Below are positions 34,526 to 46,240 of a stretch of DNA of 64,000 nucleotides, in pieces. The position numbers were made by a program, and so were the translations under genes. The DNA is from Lindgomyces ingoldianus. Its lineage: Eukaryota > Ascomycota > Dothideomycetes > Pleosporales > Lindgomycetaceae. The notes under the pieces are model-generated. The model searched no databases and was not told where the DNA came from. It saw only the letters and a list, made by a program, of their open reading frames with translations. Position 1 is the first letter of the stretch. The number at the start of each line of letters is the position of its first letter. The DNA lies in contig NW_022985194.1 in NCBI RefSeq assembly GCF_010093535.1, positions 315,638 to 379,637 of the forward strand. Reading direction: 5' to 3'.

Positions 34526-36568
34526 ATGGCTCATGACCTGAGGACCGAGGAACTCAAGAATCCAATCGATGTCGCCGAGGTGAGCTTCCTACCCTCGATT
34601 GGCGTGCGCTATGGGCTATAGCTAAGCTCCTGACAGTACCTCTTCCGACGACTGCACGAGGTCGGCGTCCGCTCAATACACGGCCTGCCCGGCGACTACA
34701 ATCTCGTAGCCCTCGACTACATCCCCAAGGCCGGCCTCAATTGGGTCGGCAACTGCAACGAGCTCAATGCTGGTAAGTGAAGCTCAAGCTACCCCTCACT
34801 GCCCCTCCATCGCGACTCCCAAATGTGGAACAACATCCCCGGTATAGCTCTACAGCCTGTTATCCAATAACGTGGAACATCACACAACGGAACCTGTTTG
34901 TTCAACATCTTGCTGGAGTCGGGAAGTGCATTCAATGGAAGCCAATTTCTGGCCTGAATTACCCTCGTTATGTTCCACTTTGACTGACCAGGTATTATAT
35001 AGCCCTTTACTAACAATCTACTTCCAGGCTATGCGGCAGATGGCTATGCGCGCATCAAGGGCATCTCCGCCATCGTCACTACTTTTGGCGTGGGAGAGCT
35101 CTCCGCTGTCAATGCAATTGCGGGTGCTTATTCCGAATATGTCCCTATCGTTCACATTGTTGGCTACCCGTCTACAATCGCCCAAAAGGATGGAATGCTC
35201 CTGCACCACACTCTCGGAAACGGCGACTTCAATGTCTTCTCGAGGATGTCGAGGCAGATATCCTGTGCCGTCTCGCTCCTCAATGACCCTCATGAAGCAG
35301 CAGTGCTGATCGACAATGCAATTCGGGAGTGCTGGCTAAAGTCCCGGCCCGTGTATATTTCTCTACCCACAGATATAGTCCAGAAGAAGGTCGACGGAGA
35401 TAGGCTCAAGACGCCGCTGAACCTAAGCTACCCAGACAATGAACCCGAAAAGGAAGATTATGTCGTTGACGTCGTCCTCAAGTATCTCCACGCCGCCCGC
35501 AACCCCATCATTCTCGTCGACGCCTGCGCTATCCGTCATCGCGCTCTCGATGAGGTCCACGAGCTCATTGAAAAGTCCGGCATCCCCACTTTTGTCGCTC
35601 CGATGGGAAAGGGTGCCGTCAACGAGACCTTCCCCAACTACGGCGGTGTCTATGCTGGCGACGGCAGCAACAAGGGCGTCCGCGAGCGCGTTGAATCGGC
35701 TGATCTCGTCCTTAGTATTGGCGCCATCAAGTCCGACTTCAACACCGCAGGTTTCACCTACCGCATCTCACAACTCAACACCATTGATTTCCATTCCTAC
35801 GGTGTCAAAGTTCGGTACTCGGAATACCCTGGCGTGCGTATGAATGGTGTGCTCAAGAAGGTCTGCCAGAAGATGGGCAAACTCAACATCGAGCACGGAC
35901 CAAATCCCAACAACGAAATCCCAGAGGTCGAATTGCTTTCCCCAGAGCCCACAATCACACAAGCCTGGTTCTGGCCACGTCTTGGACAGTGGCTGAAGGA
36001 GGGTGACATTGTCATCACCGAGACTGGAACCTCGAACTTCGGTATCTGGGAGACCCGCTTCCCGGCCGATGTCAAGGCGATCTCGCAAGTCCTCTGGGGT
36101 AGCATCGGGTACGCCACCGGCTCGTGTCAAGGTGCCGCTCTCGCCGCAAAAGAAATGGGTATCAAACGCACCATTCTCTTCACCGGCGACGGCTCCTTCC
36201 AACTCACCGCACAAGAAGTCTCAACCATGATCCGCAATAGACTCAACCCCATCATCTTCGTCATCTGCAATGATGGCTACACCATCGAGCGCTACATCCA
36301 CGGCTGGAAGGACTCATACAACGATATCCAGCCTTGGGACTACAAGGCTCTTCCCGCTGCGTTCGGTGCGCCCAAGGATAAGTTGCTGACGTATCGAGTG
36401 AGCTCTAAGCGTGGCGTTGAGGAGCTGTTCATGGATAGGGAATTTTCTAGCGGCGATACAGACAAGTTGCGGTTTGTTGAGTTGGTGATTCCGTGGGATG
36501 ATGCGCCGGTGGCGCTGAAGAGTACGGCCGAGAGTGCGGCGAAGCGGAATGCTGAAGCGGCTACGTAG
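34526..36568 (+). CDS. PDC1: Pyruvate decarboxylase (thiamine diphosphate enzyme)
   Basis: Exon 1 is 34526-34579 (18 codons), intron 1 34580-34636 (57 nt), exon 2 34637-34772, intron 2 34773-35027 (255 nt, with CTAAC branch site), exon 3 35028-36568. The product has 576 residues. Motifs are [14 protein letters not shown], then [16 protein letters not shown] with the cofactor-activating Glu at about residue 60. The active-site His pair is at about 123-124 ([12 protein letters not shown]). The ThDP/Mg motif begins [11 protein letters not shown] (about 450) and ends NDGYTIE with the second active-site Glu (about 484). It converts pyruvate to acetaldehyde and CO2 in fermentation. An N-terminal phase-0 intron after 18 codons and a longer second intron are the only oddities. 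The gene is cytosolic, with no targeting peptide. Its paralogue relation to indolepyruvate decarboxylase cannot be excluded without a tree, but the length and motifs favour PDC. Confidence 0.94.
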
Positions 36569-37953
36569 AGGATGAAAGTGACATGAATGGCAATGAGATG
36601 AGATGGAAAGCTACAATATGAGGTTGACCTTCAAGAGTAGCGGAATGAGATGGAGAATGTATGGAACTTGGGAGATTGCCTGGCCATGAGGAATGAGTTC
36701 AGGGTGCGGTAATAATTAGATCATGATTAATGCCCTTCTCTACTTCTCCTTTTTCTAGCAAAACAGTATTTTAGACAACAACCTTTATCCCACAGGAAAC
36801 TTCCGTAATCCTTGTCTCCCCCTGTCTGAGATATTCACCCTTGATGCATACACGCTGCTATCCGTTAATTCATCCTCTTCTAGTCCTGAGACTCCATTGG
36901 TACACTTCAAGAATCCCTTGAGTACACACAAAATGAGGAAGTAAAAATCCACTCAAAGCCCCACCTCTCGCTTCTATCCCTCACTCCTATCCCATGCCCA
37001 TACAGCCCATCCCTCTCAAAGATATGCCTGGTTGGCTATGAAACCAAGCTCTCACGCCCGCCAAACTCCCAGTGGAATCTGTCTGTTTTTACCCTACCAC
37101 ACACCTTAATTTCTAGATATGGTATAGGTATGCCAGTATGGATGCGGATCTTGCTTCAAATTTGAGGTTGAGTGCAGGAGGGAAAGGGGGATTTATTGCT
37201 CTTTACTGTAAGTGAAGTTTTCACGAGAACGAATCCAGAAATTTAATTGGTGGGAAGGGGTGCATAGAGTAGAGCAGAGTAATCGCTCGCTTTAGAAGGG
37301 TAGAACCCGTCTGCCGCGCCTCCTTGTAGAACTAAAGAAGATATTAATACGACCCTCATTTATGTCTTGAATTACCCCTCTATCATGTTTGACGTTCGGC
37401 TAGGTGAAAAGACGTTGTTCAATGCACTTTGCAAGGGAATAGAACCTTGGAAATTAAGATTACTATAACGCCCGCTACATAATTGAATGGTTTTAATTTC
37501 ATTGGTTTTTGTTATGTGCTAGTCGACATAACCATGTAGTTAATCATGATCTATGGTCGTGAATGGAAGCAAACGGGAAGGGTGCAATAGTGCATTTCTT
37601 AGCCTTACATTTCGACCAATAGCGTGAACAGATGGCGGAGAAAGATACGGACGGTCCGCACATGTCGGAGTCGGAGGCGGAGGAAGCGGAGTGTACAGGG
37701 TATATAAATGCATCTTGACGTACGCTCTTGGGTTGTGTTGGTTTCAGTATTCGGGTAGGGTTGTGAGGTAACTGAGCTCACCAAACTTCTTAGAGTACGT
37801 ACACCAGAGTACTTTGCGGATATATCGAAGCCAGAGTTTGGTTTCCCCGTCTGACTATCCATATTTTTCCATTAACTATTATTGACTATTGTCATTTTTA
37901 GCCTTCGCGCTCCCTCTCCTCTTTCCTTCCATCCTACTCCAATCCATTCCATA
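36569..37953. other. Intergenic between PDC and the monooxygenase
   Basis: It contains the PDC 3' flank and the promoter of the FAD gene. The 80 bp before 37954 is a pyrimidine-rich leader. A TATATAAATG stretch at 37699-37708 could serve as a TATA element for the FAD gene, about 250 bp upstream of its ATG. Confidence 0.4.
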
Positions 37954-39217
37954 ATGCCCCTCAATATCCTCATCAGCGGCGGCGGATGCGCTGGTCCCAC
38001 CCTCGCCTTCTTCCTTGCCCGCACTAACCACCACATTACAATCATCGAACGCTATCCCGCCCTCCGCGCCACCGGAGCTCAAATCGACATTCGAGCGCAA
38101 GGCATCCAAGTCCTGCGCCGCATGGGTCTCCTCTCCACCATCCGTTCCCACCTGGTTGACGAAGCCGGTGTCGCGATGGTGGATGCGGGGGGTAATGTCA
38201 AAGCCACATTTTTAGCGAATAAGAGCGGGAAGGGTGCACAGAGTCTGACATCCGAATATGAGATTATGAGGGGGGATTTTGTGAGGGTTATGTATGAGGC
38301 GACGAGGGGGTATGAGAATGTGCAGTATGTGTTTGGGAAGGCAGTGGAGGGGTTTGAACAAGATGAGGATGGAGTGATGGTGAAGTTTTCGGATGGAAAG
38401 ATAAAGAGGTTTGATGTTTTGGTTGGGGCTGATGGGCAGGGCTCGCGGATCAGGAGGGCGATTTTGGCGGATGGGGATAGAGATGGGGGACAGGATCCGA
38501 TCAAACGGTTGGGATTGTATATGGCCTATTGGTTCGTTCGTCGCGCAGAAATCGACAATAATATCCGGAAGGTATACCACATCCCCGGGTCGCGGATGGT
38601 CATGTGTCGAACACACAGTCTGACGGAAACTCAAGCGTATTTTAGTCTTAAAGTCAACGCAGATGCGGATTCTGAAGAATTGCGGAGTTTGCCTAGAGCG
38701 ACGATCGAAACGCAAAAGGCGTTTTGGACCCAGAAGTTCCGCGGAGGGGGGGTGGGAGACAGACAGGTTGATCGAGGGAATGCAGACGACAGAGAATTTT
38801 TATTGTCAAGAAGTCGTTCAGATTCGCACGGATACGTGGTCGAGAGGTCGCGTCGTGCTGCTCGCCGATGCGGCGCATTGTCCCTCGCCGATCACGGGCA
38901 TGGGGACTACGAGTGCGTTGGTGGGCGCGTATGTGTTGGCTGGCGAGATCAACAGACACCCTGAGGACCTGCAGAAGGCGTTTGAGAATTATGATGCTGT
39001 GCTCCGGCCGTTTGTTGAGGAGATACAGAAGTTTAATCCTGCGTTGTTGAGGCTTGGGTATCCGGAGACTTGGTTTGGGATTACGATGTTGCATTTCGTT
39101 GCGGCCGTGCTGGAGTTTTTGAGGATCCCGCAGCTTGTTACGAGGTTTTCGAGGGAGGAAAAGGGCGGGTGGAGACTGCCCGAGTATCCCGAACTTAAGC
39201 TAGACAAGGAGATTTGA
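37954..39217 (+). pseudogene. FAD-dependent monooxygenase with a one-base frameshift in a G7 run
   Basis: The start is MPLNILISGGGCAGPTLAFF, giving the Rossmann GxGxxG dinucleotide fold at residues 6-20. The frame in front of it back to 37882 is not conserved. VLVGADGQGSRIRRAI is the DG motif. The coding frame continues to the G7 run at 38746-38752, where one extra G shifts it. The family-like sequence resumes in another frame as WETDRLIEGMQTTENF and VVLLADAAHCPSPITGMGTT (the GD motif, with Ala replacing Gly), ending LDKEI at 39217. Without one G the gene would encode about 420 residues with no intron, a usual length for PHBH-fold, TetX-like hydroxylases. Such enzymes hydroxylate aromatic or polyketide substrates using NAD(P)H. 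Whether the shift is a real null allele or a homopolymer error is undecided. No biosynthetic cluster surrounds it. Confidence 0.85.
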
Positions 39218-41469
39218 GGTGAAGAAGGGTGTTGTGGCCGGCGTTTGTGTCTGTCCAAGTCAAGATCAATCTGAGAGACGTGGGGTGCTGGCTCACTTTG
39301 GACGACATATGAATATAGTCGGCCCAATGAAGCGAAGCGTAGATATAACAGCTGGTATAGAGCGCAAGCGCATCGGGGTCCCTGAAAGAACGGCCCAGTA
39401 AAGCGTTGAATGGAAGGGTATGGGCGAAGAGAATGTGTCCAGTAGCCATGGGTGATTGAGGGCGTCTTTCGCAGAGCTACAGCTGTTGTTCAGCATAATT
39501 TCAAGGGATATGAGTAGCGAAGACTGTACACGAGCTACTTAGTCCATTCTACTCAATATCAGCATACTCATCTATGCTTAATTTCAACCTTATCACATTC
39601 TGGGGGTTCGCCTCCATTTTAACTACATCGCCTCTCACAACTTCTGAACTTTGCTAACTCACACCACAACACTTTCTACTTCACCATCACTACTTTATTG
39701 TGTATTGTGAGTCTCGCTGATTCCTTTGGTTTCATGGAATGATAAGAAATACTCTCAAATGGAAAGGAAGGAACAAGCTGTAGCTGACGTATCTCGTTCG
39801 AAAGGGAGTTCGTTTTACCACGGCTGCCGAAGAATGGAATGTACGAGAGAGTGGCCTGACGATTTGTAATAACACACCGGGTTATAAGGGTGATCTAGCA
39901 TCATATGGCGTTGCTGTTTGCAGAATAGAAACCCTCCCTTTGTTTGCTTGGATATCACAAAGTGGACCAGCTCAAGGAGGAAGTGTGACATCTGGGCTGC
40001 TCGCACAACAGGATCAGCAGAAATCACGCAAAGGATAGTTTGGTAGGTGTCGATCGTAGGCGAAGTCGATGCCTGAAACTCTTCCTAAAGCCGAGCTGGG
40101 GAACCATTGCACCCGTCAAACGATATCAGCAATGCGGCAGTGCTTTGGGGGCAGTCAAAGCCAGAGTCGAAACATGGCAGTGGGCGAGACAACTCCCATC
40201 CGCATATTCTCATCTGCTAGAATTAGATCCTCATAACTTATCTCGTGATACCAGCATGAACGCAAATGCCTTGTAACATACCTGGCTGCTTCGCCACAGC
40301 CTCAGGACCCACCTGCCGTCTCAACACCACGCTTCATCATCGTGCGCGATATATCGCGAGAGGCTCAAAACCCCCAATCCATGTGACGATGAATACCAAG
40401 TCCCGTTTCTAGAGTCTCACAGCTGCCTGACCTGCTAGACCATCAGAAGAATGGGCGTTTCGCCGGTTTCACTTCGCGCGGGGCTAAGCATGTACGCCTC
40501 CTGATTTAGGAACCCCAGACTCGGAAACGCAACAATTGCTCAACTTGAATGGATGTCGTATGTATGGGTTGAGAAATTGAATAGTTTGTAACTCTCTGGA
40601 TTTGGTCGTGGTGATGACCAGCGATCGAGTGCTGCTGAGATGAGGGTTGAAACCGAAACACTAGCGACAGCGCTTACCGGATTGGGATAGCACGAGATGT
40701 GGCGTCAAGATGTTTTGAGATCCCTATTGCGCTGAATTACTCTATTTTTTAGGTTAAAATTAAGTTTTTGGGATCATTCTTCATGAAAATACTATTGTGG
40801 ATATATGAGGAGAGTTTTTGACATCATATTGACTAAAAGAGCGCAGAACTTCGCTTACCACGACGTTCCTACTATCTTCTCACGCGATCTATATCTTTCC
40901 TGTCTTTGTATTCTCGTCAGGCAAACATGGAACAAGATCGTTTCATGTAGAACCTTTCTTCGTGCATGGTGTTATTGCCGTGCTCCCCCAAAAGTCAAGA
41001 ACAGGCGAGCCGAAGCTTGAAAGCTTGTCAAAGCTTGGGATGTGTGCTGTAGCTCGGCGAATCGTCATGGCGAAACAATTTCAACGCCGGAAAATAGCAT
41101 CAAGAGTCCACAACATACTGAGCAACTCGAGCCTAGCCGCCGCACCTTGGTCTCTTGGCCTTGGGCATGAAACTTGAACGAGCCTCACCTGGTATCTATT
41201 TGCGAGTGACGATGTTGAGAGATTGTATCGCAGCCTGCATCTATGTTTGACGTGAGAGACTAACGGGAAATTCGGCGGGTCGGGGCTGGCGTGTATAAAG
41301 ATGTGAGTATGCGGCGAAGAACTTGCTTTCTTGCTTCGTCAGTTATCTACTTTTAGCTTTACAATTCACTCTCTTGGTTATCTCCATCAGCGCCGTTGAG
41401 CTGGCGCATCTGCTTTTTCTTCACCCCTAATCTTCAATATACCCCTTGCTTCTTCTACCACCAGTCATT
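39218..41469. other. Gene-poor interval (about 2.25 kb)
   Basis: ORFs here stay below 90 codons and overlap on both strands. The part at 41285-41469, with a GTATAAAGATG element at 41293 and a pyrimidine-rich leader, is the likely promoter of the Egh16-type gene. No repeat or RNA gene was recognised. Confidence 0.45.
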
Positions 41470-42336
41470 ATGCCCCTTCTTCTTTCTATCATCATTGGCG
41501 CTCTGGCAGCGTCGCCTCTTGTCGCGGCCCATGGCAAGGTTGCCGTCGTCCAGGGAAATGCTGGTGGCAACGGAACTGCTCTTGGCATCACTGGTGGCAT
41601 CGTTCCAGGAACCGGGAGGAACAGAGTCACAGAAGTCGACACAACCGTCTTCGGCAAGACAAACATCGCAACTAATGGACTCGGAAGGACAACCGGAGGT
41701 GGGCAGAATAAGGCTGCTGATCTGTCGGCCGCTATAGCTCAGTCTGGCTCCACCCTGCCGCAGGTTAGCGCAAGCAATGGATCAATTACAGGAACGTTTC
41801 ACATCGTTACTACTGTAAGCACACCCCCATTGACGCCATACGGTTGCACAACTTACTAATTGCTCCAGGATGGAGCTGGCCCCGTCCAAGCAATTATTGA
41901 CCCCACTGCTACTGGCCAATTCTCCAATGGCATACAAGCCAACGTCGTGACTGGTAAGGATTCCGCTTCACATACTTCCAACGCATTCTGACAGGGCGCC
42001 AGATGTGCCTGGAAATAATGGGAATATCAAGGCTAACGGTAAGGTTCCTCGCGCCCTGCAAGCTCTGGGCTTGATGAAGCGTGCTGCGAACGTGAACATG
42101 GACTTTCCGATCAACATCGCAGTCCCAGCTGGAACTTCCTGTACTGGGGCTGTCGCTGGTCAGCAAAATGTCTGCTTCATGAAGATTGCAAATGGTAAGC
42201 TGCTTACTTGAATTTGAAACCAAAACTAATGGAAATAGCCAACCGTGCTGGCCCATTTGGTGGCGTCATTGCTTTCCAAGTGGCAGGTGCTGCCACAAAT
42301 ACTACCGCCACTATTGCTAAGCGCTTCGCTGCATGA
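41470..42336 (+). CDS. Secreted Egh16/Gas1-type (appressorium-associated) protein
   Basis: Exons are 41470-41814, 41869-41953, 42003-42194 and 42239-42336; introns are 55, 49 and 44 nt. The product has 239 residues. A signal peptide (MPLLLSIIIGALAASPLVAA) is followed directly by HGKVAVVQGNAGGNGTALGI. The family blocks VPGTGRNRVTEVDTTVFG and NIATNGLGRTTGGGQNK match the Egh16/GEgh16 proteins of powdery mildew and the Gas1/Gas2 (MAS3/MAS1) proteins of Magnaporthe, which are expressed during appressorium formation. CTGAVAGQQNVCFMKIAN supplies a conserved Cys pair. Introns 2, 3 and 4-type junctions fall after the first base of a codon. Biochemical activity is unknown for the family. Its presence is compatible with, but does not prove, a plant-associated lifestyle, because saprobes also have copies. 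A likely TATA element lies about 177 bp upstream. Confidence 0.9.
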
Positions 42337-43859
42337 GCTTCTAGTATTGGTGGACTCTAAGAATCGAGGTGGGATCTTTCCAATGGAAATTGAATATTAA
42401 AACATAGTTTTCCTTGGAACCGCACTCAAAAACTTAGAGTTGGGCTGTTAGTGTGCATATGCTGTGCACTCTGACAGACCTAGTCGAGATCTATCGGCCC
42501 ACTAATCCAAATAAGAAGTCGGACATCATCAGGGGCCTATTATGACTGGCTTATATGTAGACTTTGGTTCGGCGCGTCGAAGTCGGTCTAACCTTGTCAA
42601 ATAGACAGCATGAGTGTGCACTGAGCTCGTAAATAGTGAGAGATGGTATTGTTTGTAAGAATTATAGGAACCTACGAAAAGGATTATGCGGCATCTTAAG
42701 TTCACGTGGCTTGAAGTGACGGTTAACCTCAGTCTGTCATTGTTCTTGATCTTTTCCCAGATGCAGGTGCAAAGTACCTTACATTCTCACACCACCCGAA
42801 CATGGTTTGGGTGGTGTATATTAGTTAGACCTGTTGCTGGAATTAGGGAGAGGGCCAGTAGGATGCCAATATACGTCTGAAATTAGCCCTTGTTTGGCGC
42901 TTGTCGGGTCGAAACTCGCATCGGCCAGCGTCATGTCCGAAGCATATTTTTTCACAGAATTAGATTTAAGACCCTGCGAAAGCTGCAGAAAGAGGCATGT
43001 AGAAGGAGAATGGACTTAAGTAGAAATACAACTTAGATCGTAGTGGAGTGGATAAATTAATGGCCAGCTCTCCTGTACATCGTGTTTAGACGAGTCATCA
43101 ATGGGAACGTCGGCAAAATTAAACTAGGCAGGTAGTGATCAATTCCAAACGTCAATTTAGTGTCTGCCACACGAAACCTGGCATTTGGAAAGTCTTCATC
43201 CTTCCACAATGGAATGCTCCGAAACAAGGATGGAGGCATTACCCTCCATGCTAAGTTGATATGAGGAACACAAGTCCTAGTTTCTATAGCAAAAACCTCC
43301 AGTAACGACAGTCTTCAGAGTTCGTTGACAGTTTCTTTCATTGAAGCACGTTTTTTTGAAGCTTCTCGTAGACTATTAGTTGGACGTATGTCTCACTGGT
43401 CGTTGGTGAAAGGAATGCAAAAGAACGCTAAACAGGCAGCGATGATTGCTAGATTCGTCAGTATATGCCCTTGATGTCGCTAGAAAGACTACCAACGTTC
43501 AGTGTTTGGCATTGGTAGTTGACCCGCCTGTAGTTGATCAATCGTAGATTCCCGGGTGCCAGCTGGTGTGCCTGAGGCGTTAAATTAAGCCTAATCAAGT
43601 AAGTTTGGTGCCAAGACTGTGAATCGAAGTACCAAATCTAGCATTCCATGCACATATTTAACGGCCACGTAGGTTTTTAAAAAGTGGAGTGAACACCGTA
43701 AAGCACGAAAAGAAGGCATATAAAGCATTACTCAAGATTTGGACCGTAGATTCGATAGAGGGCTCTTTACAATCTTACTAACTTCGAACTAAGTTAGAGC
43801 CCCGAAATCTTGCCAAGAATTAACTGCATTCAACTGGGCACCTATAGTTGTTTCAATCA
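42337..43859. other. Intergenic, start of the degraded zone
   Basis: The composition drifts toward AT from left to right. No ORF above 65 codons has any recognisable content. Confidence 0.4.
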
Positions 43860-44035
43860 CCTACTCCGGCCACTGCCAATGTTATTCTCGATTGAGCGCC
43901 ACATATATGCCCAGGTGAGACTCCGTTGTTTTGTGAGTTTACTGACAAGAGTGAGGCAGATAATAACGAAAAGCACAATGATCACCACTAGTGAGAACAT
44001 TCCCCCCAGAGCCAGCTTCTTGAGCAACGAGGTTC
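43860..44035 (-). pseudogene. C-terminal fragment of a fungal rhodopsin-domain (PTH11-like) membrane protein
   Basis: Minus-strand translation reads LLKKLALGGMFSLVVIIVLF, then a continuing hydrophobic helix, then WAYMWRSIENNIG. This order, a basic loop then a last transmembrane helix then a Trp-X-Ser-Ile-Glu block, is characteristic of the last two helices of the fungal Rhodopsin_dom family. The frame then stops (TGA near 43874), and the downstream continuation of the family (FLARFRGSNLVRS) sits in a different frame at about 43790-43830 after further breaks. No upstream helices were found. It is a short relic, so the assignment rests on few residues. Confidence 0.55.
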
Positions 44036-45168
44036 GGACCTGTCACAGAATAGTCATGGGAATTGACATAAATGTTTGAAAATGTTAGTGGACGGTCTAT
44101 TCTGGCAACTCTATAGGCTAGAATAAGACTTGATTGCTTACACATCTCAACTCGTCCTACGCTAGAGATACGAGAGCTTAAAGGAGGATTGTAAACCAGA
44201 TCAAGCCTGGGTTGGCCGTTAGCTCTACATACAGACCTACGAGCGCCTCTTCTAATACTAGTCGAGAAAGGTGATTGTATTCTAAGGGTTGTCCTATCCA
44301 CTTTGATTCACCACCTTCCTAGCATGTCCGTCTGCGAGGCATGCACGACAAGCACGTGCTGCGAAATAAGTCAATTCGAATGCTCCTTATCAAGCTTGCT
44401 CTTCTATTAACAAGGCCTCTCAAGCTACCTTACTATTTCTTAGATCTTAGCGTCACCCTTCAGACATTCTCTTAGAATCCTGCTTATTCTTAAGCAGTCC
44501 TAGCGCATGCAGCAGATATGCCCTCTATACTTCGCGATTAGCTTTATAGTTCAATAGGAATATTTCTGCAACATATCAAATTGTCTTCTCTATCATATGT
44601 GCCGCCTCACTATGTTGGCTGATCTAGATTCAAGTCGTCAAGTGTGCAATTTGATGGATATTGTACCTGTGCTCGTCGTGATGTCGTGTGTTTTTCCTCA
44701 CAACACAACCTCCGCAAGCACACAAACTAGATCAGAATTATTGGCTAATGCAAGAGAGGGGCTTCTCCACCCCTAGATTAGCCGCATTGTCCAAAACCTC
44801 AGCAGTTTTGAATTGTAAATCGTTGAATCCTATGGGTCCCATCAAACCCGTTTCGCTGGCGTCGGCTTCGCGGGCGTCGTAAAGAGAAGTATGTGAAATG
44901 TGGGATAATGCAGTTATCACCCATTAGCCTTGTTCTCCTACCTCAAAACCGATCCCACCAAAGTCTATTTCCGCTCTCGAACCTAAGAATACAAGGTAGT
45001 TGTATATATGTAAGGAGGTCGTTTCGTACACTTCGTCGATAGCCAATTTACAACCTTTTCCCTCACACACACATGTGCCAAGCCTCCCATTTCTGCCGAC
45101 AAAGGATGGGGGTTGGAAATATTCATATTGATGTCTTTGAACCCGTCGCAATAGCCGATGAGATACTA
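44036..45168. other. Degraded intergenic DNA
   Basis: No conserved ORF, repeat partner or RNA gene was recognised. Small ORFs at 44688-44920 overlap on both strands and are not called. Confidence 0.35.
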
Positions 45169-45948
45169 CTAGCGTGAACTACTAGCAACGAAAGCTTGAA
45201 TGGCATAGACGCTACTAAAACAACAACGCATACCGATTCGTACTAGAATTCTCTCAAATAATATACAAATGATCAGCGAGCGGGTCCCTCCAGAACCACC
45301 CGTGCGACATAATGGTAGCAAATGGTAGGCTCCCCATATCATCAGGTGCGAGTTGCACAAAGATTCCATTTCCGGCCTGTACCTCAAGATGCCTCCTCCG
45401 AAAAAATCGACGATATGGAATTGGATATCAACAATAGCGAGGAACAACATGCAAGAAGAGATTATGATATAGATTACCGTTCTTTCTCCTCCAAACCAGA
45501 AGTTGAGTTCGGCAAAAACCTTCGCAAAGGGGACTGGCAAATGTACTCGCTTGATAATCCAGCTCAGCGCGTGAAGAGAGAAGGAAACCAGAAGTACTAA
45601 AGATGGAAGTAGATATATGGTGACACGGGCGATCGAATTTGTTTCATGTCGCTGATGATGGGAATCTGCGTCGATGCCGGCCCAGAAGACTCCAAAAGGC
45701 GATGCGTCCAACTGGCGCTGCGTAAAGCGACCTTGTTGTAAAGTATTTGCGATGCGGTGGACTATCCACCTAGGTGTTACATATCGCTTCGGATCTATGA
45801 AGGCACGAGAGTTCGAAATGCTGGCGTCTTTCGGAAATACAATTAGGTACATATATACCAACCCCACCGACTGGGAGGGCCTAGTAGAACGTAGAACATC
45901 TTGAGTTGTTGATTTCCAGCTCCGGGTGTGTCCACTGCATCGGCTCAT
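45169..45948 (-). CDS. Orphan ORF, candidate membrane protein (uncertain)
   Basis: A 259-codon frame opens at the ATG at 45948. It contains two strong hydrophobic segments, VTIYLLPSLVLLVSFSLHAL and TVIYIIISSCMLFLAIVDI, separated by a short amphipathic stretch (HLPVPFAKVFAELNFWFGGE). No family was recognised. It sits among pseudogenes, and a 92-codon acidic ORF runs antisense at 45322-45600, so it may be a fragment of a larger decayed gene rather than a complete one. The length without any stop in a stop-dense region is the main support. Confidence 0.35.
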   Translation of the reverse strand: MSRCSGHTRSWKSTTQDVLRSTRPSQSVGLVYMYLIVFPKDASISNSRAFIDPKRYVTPRWIVHRIANTLQQGRFTQRQLDASPFGVFWAGIDADSHHQRHETNSIARVTIYLLPSLVLLVSFSLHALSWIIKRVHLPVPFAKVFAELNFWFGGERTVIYIIISSCMLFLAIVDIQFHIVDFFGGGILRYRPEMESLCNSHLMIWGAYHLLPLCRTGGSGGTRSLIICILFERILVRIGMRCCFSSVYAIQAFVASSSR

Positions 45949-46004
45949 ACATAAGGAGACCAGAATGTATATAACTGCAAGATGTCAAAATTGAACATGC
46001 TCTT

Positions 46005-46240
46005 ACGAAAATAGTTCTATGAGAAATAGTAGTAACCAGGCATATTCGGATCGAAACGGCTTCAGGGCTTGCTCGATCCAGTAGCTTCAGTCATCCTTCC
46101 ATGCTCCGCACCCAAACAGCGCCCTTGAATACTCCCAATAGCTAGGATACCACCCAGAGAACTCCCAGTCGATGATAACAAACTTTGGCCCATCGACCAT
46201 AGAAATATAGAAATGGCTTTTGGAGGCCTGATTGTGGTGT
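46005..46240 (-). pseudogene. C-terminal fragment of an APH-family phosphotransferase
   Basis: Minus-strand translation gives ISMVDGPKFVIIDWEFSGWY followed by PSYWEYSRALFGCGAWKDD. This is the Mg-binding aspartate motif (IDWEF) and its typical fungal continuation in the aminoglycoside phosphotransferase/choline-kinase-like superfamily. The frame is interrupted by TGA at 46087-46089, where relatives have Trp, consistent with a G-to-A change. It then continues SYWIEQALKPFRSEYAWLL. The N-lobe and the catalytic HxD motif were not recovered upstream, so the gene is truncated as well as interrupted. Confidence 0.65.

Noticed and set aside
38743..38760. A short intron instead of a frameshift in the FAD monooxygenase
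   Set aside because: No GT-AG pair of viable intron length preserves the conserved residues on both sides; only a one-base change fits.
14167..39217. PAL, tyrosinase, beta-helix protein and FAD monooxygenase as a phenolic secondary-metabolite cluster
   Set aside because: Housekeeping genes (BCK1, PDC) intervene, no synthase or transporter is present, and orientations are mixed.
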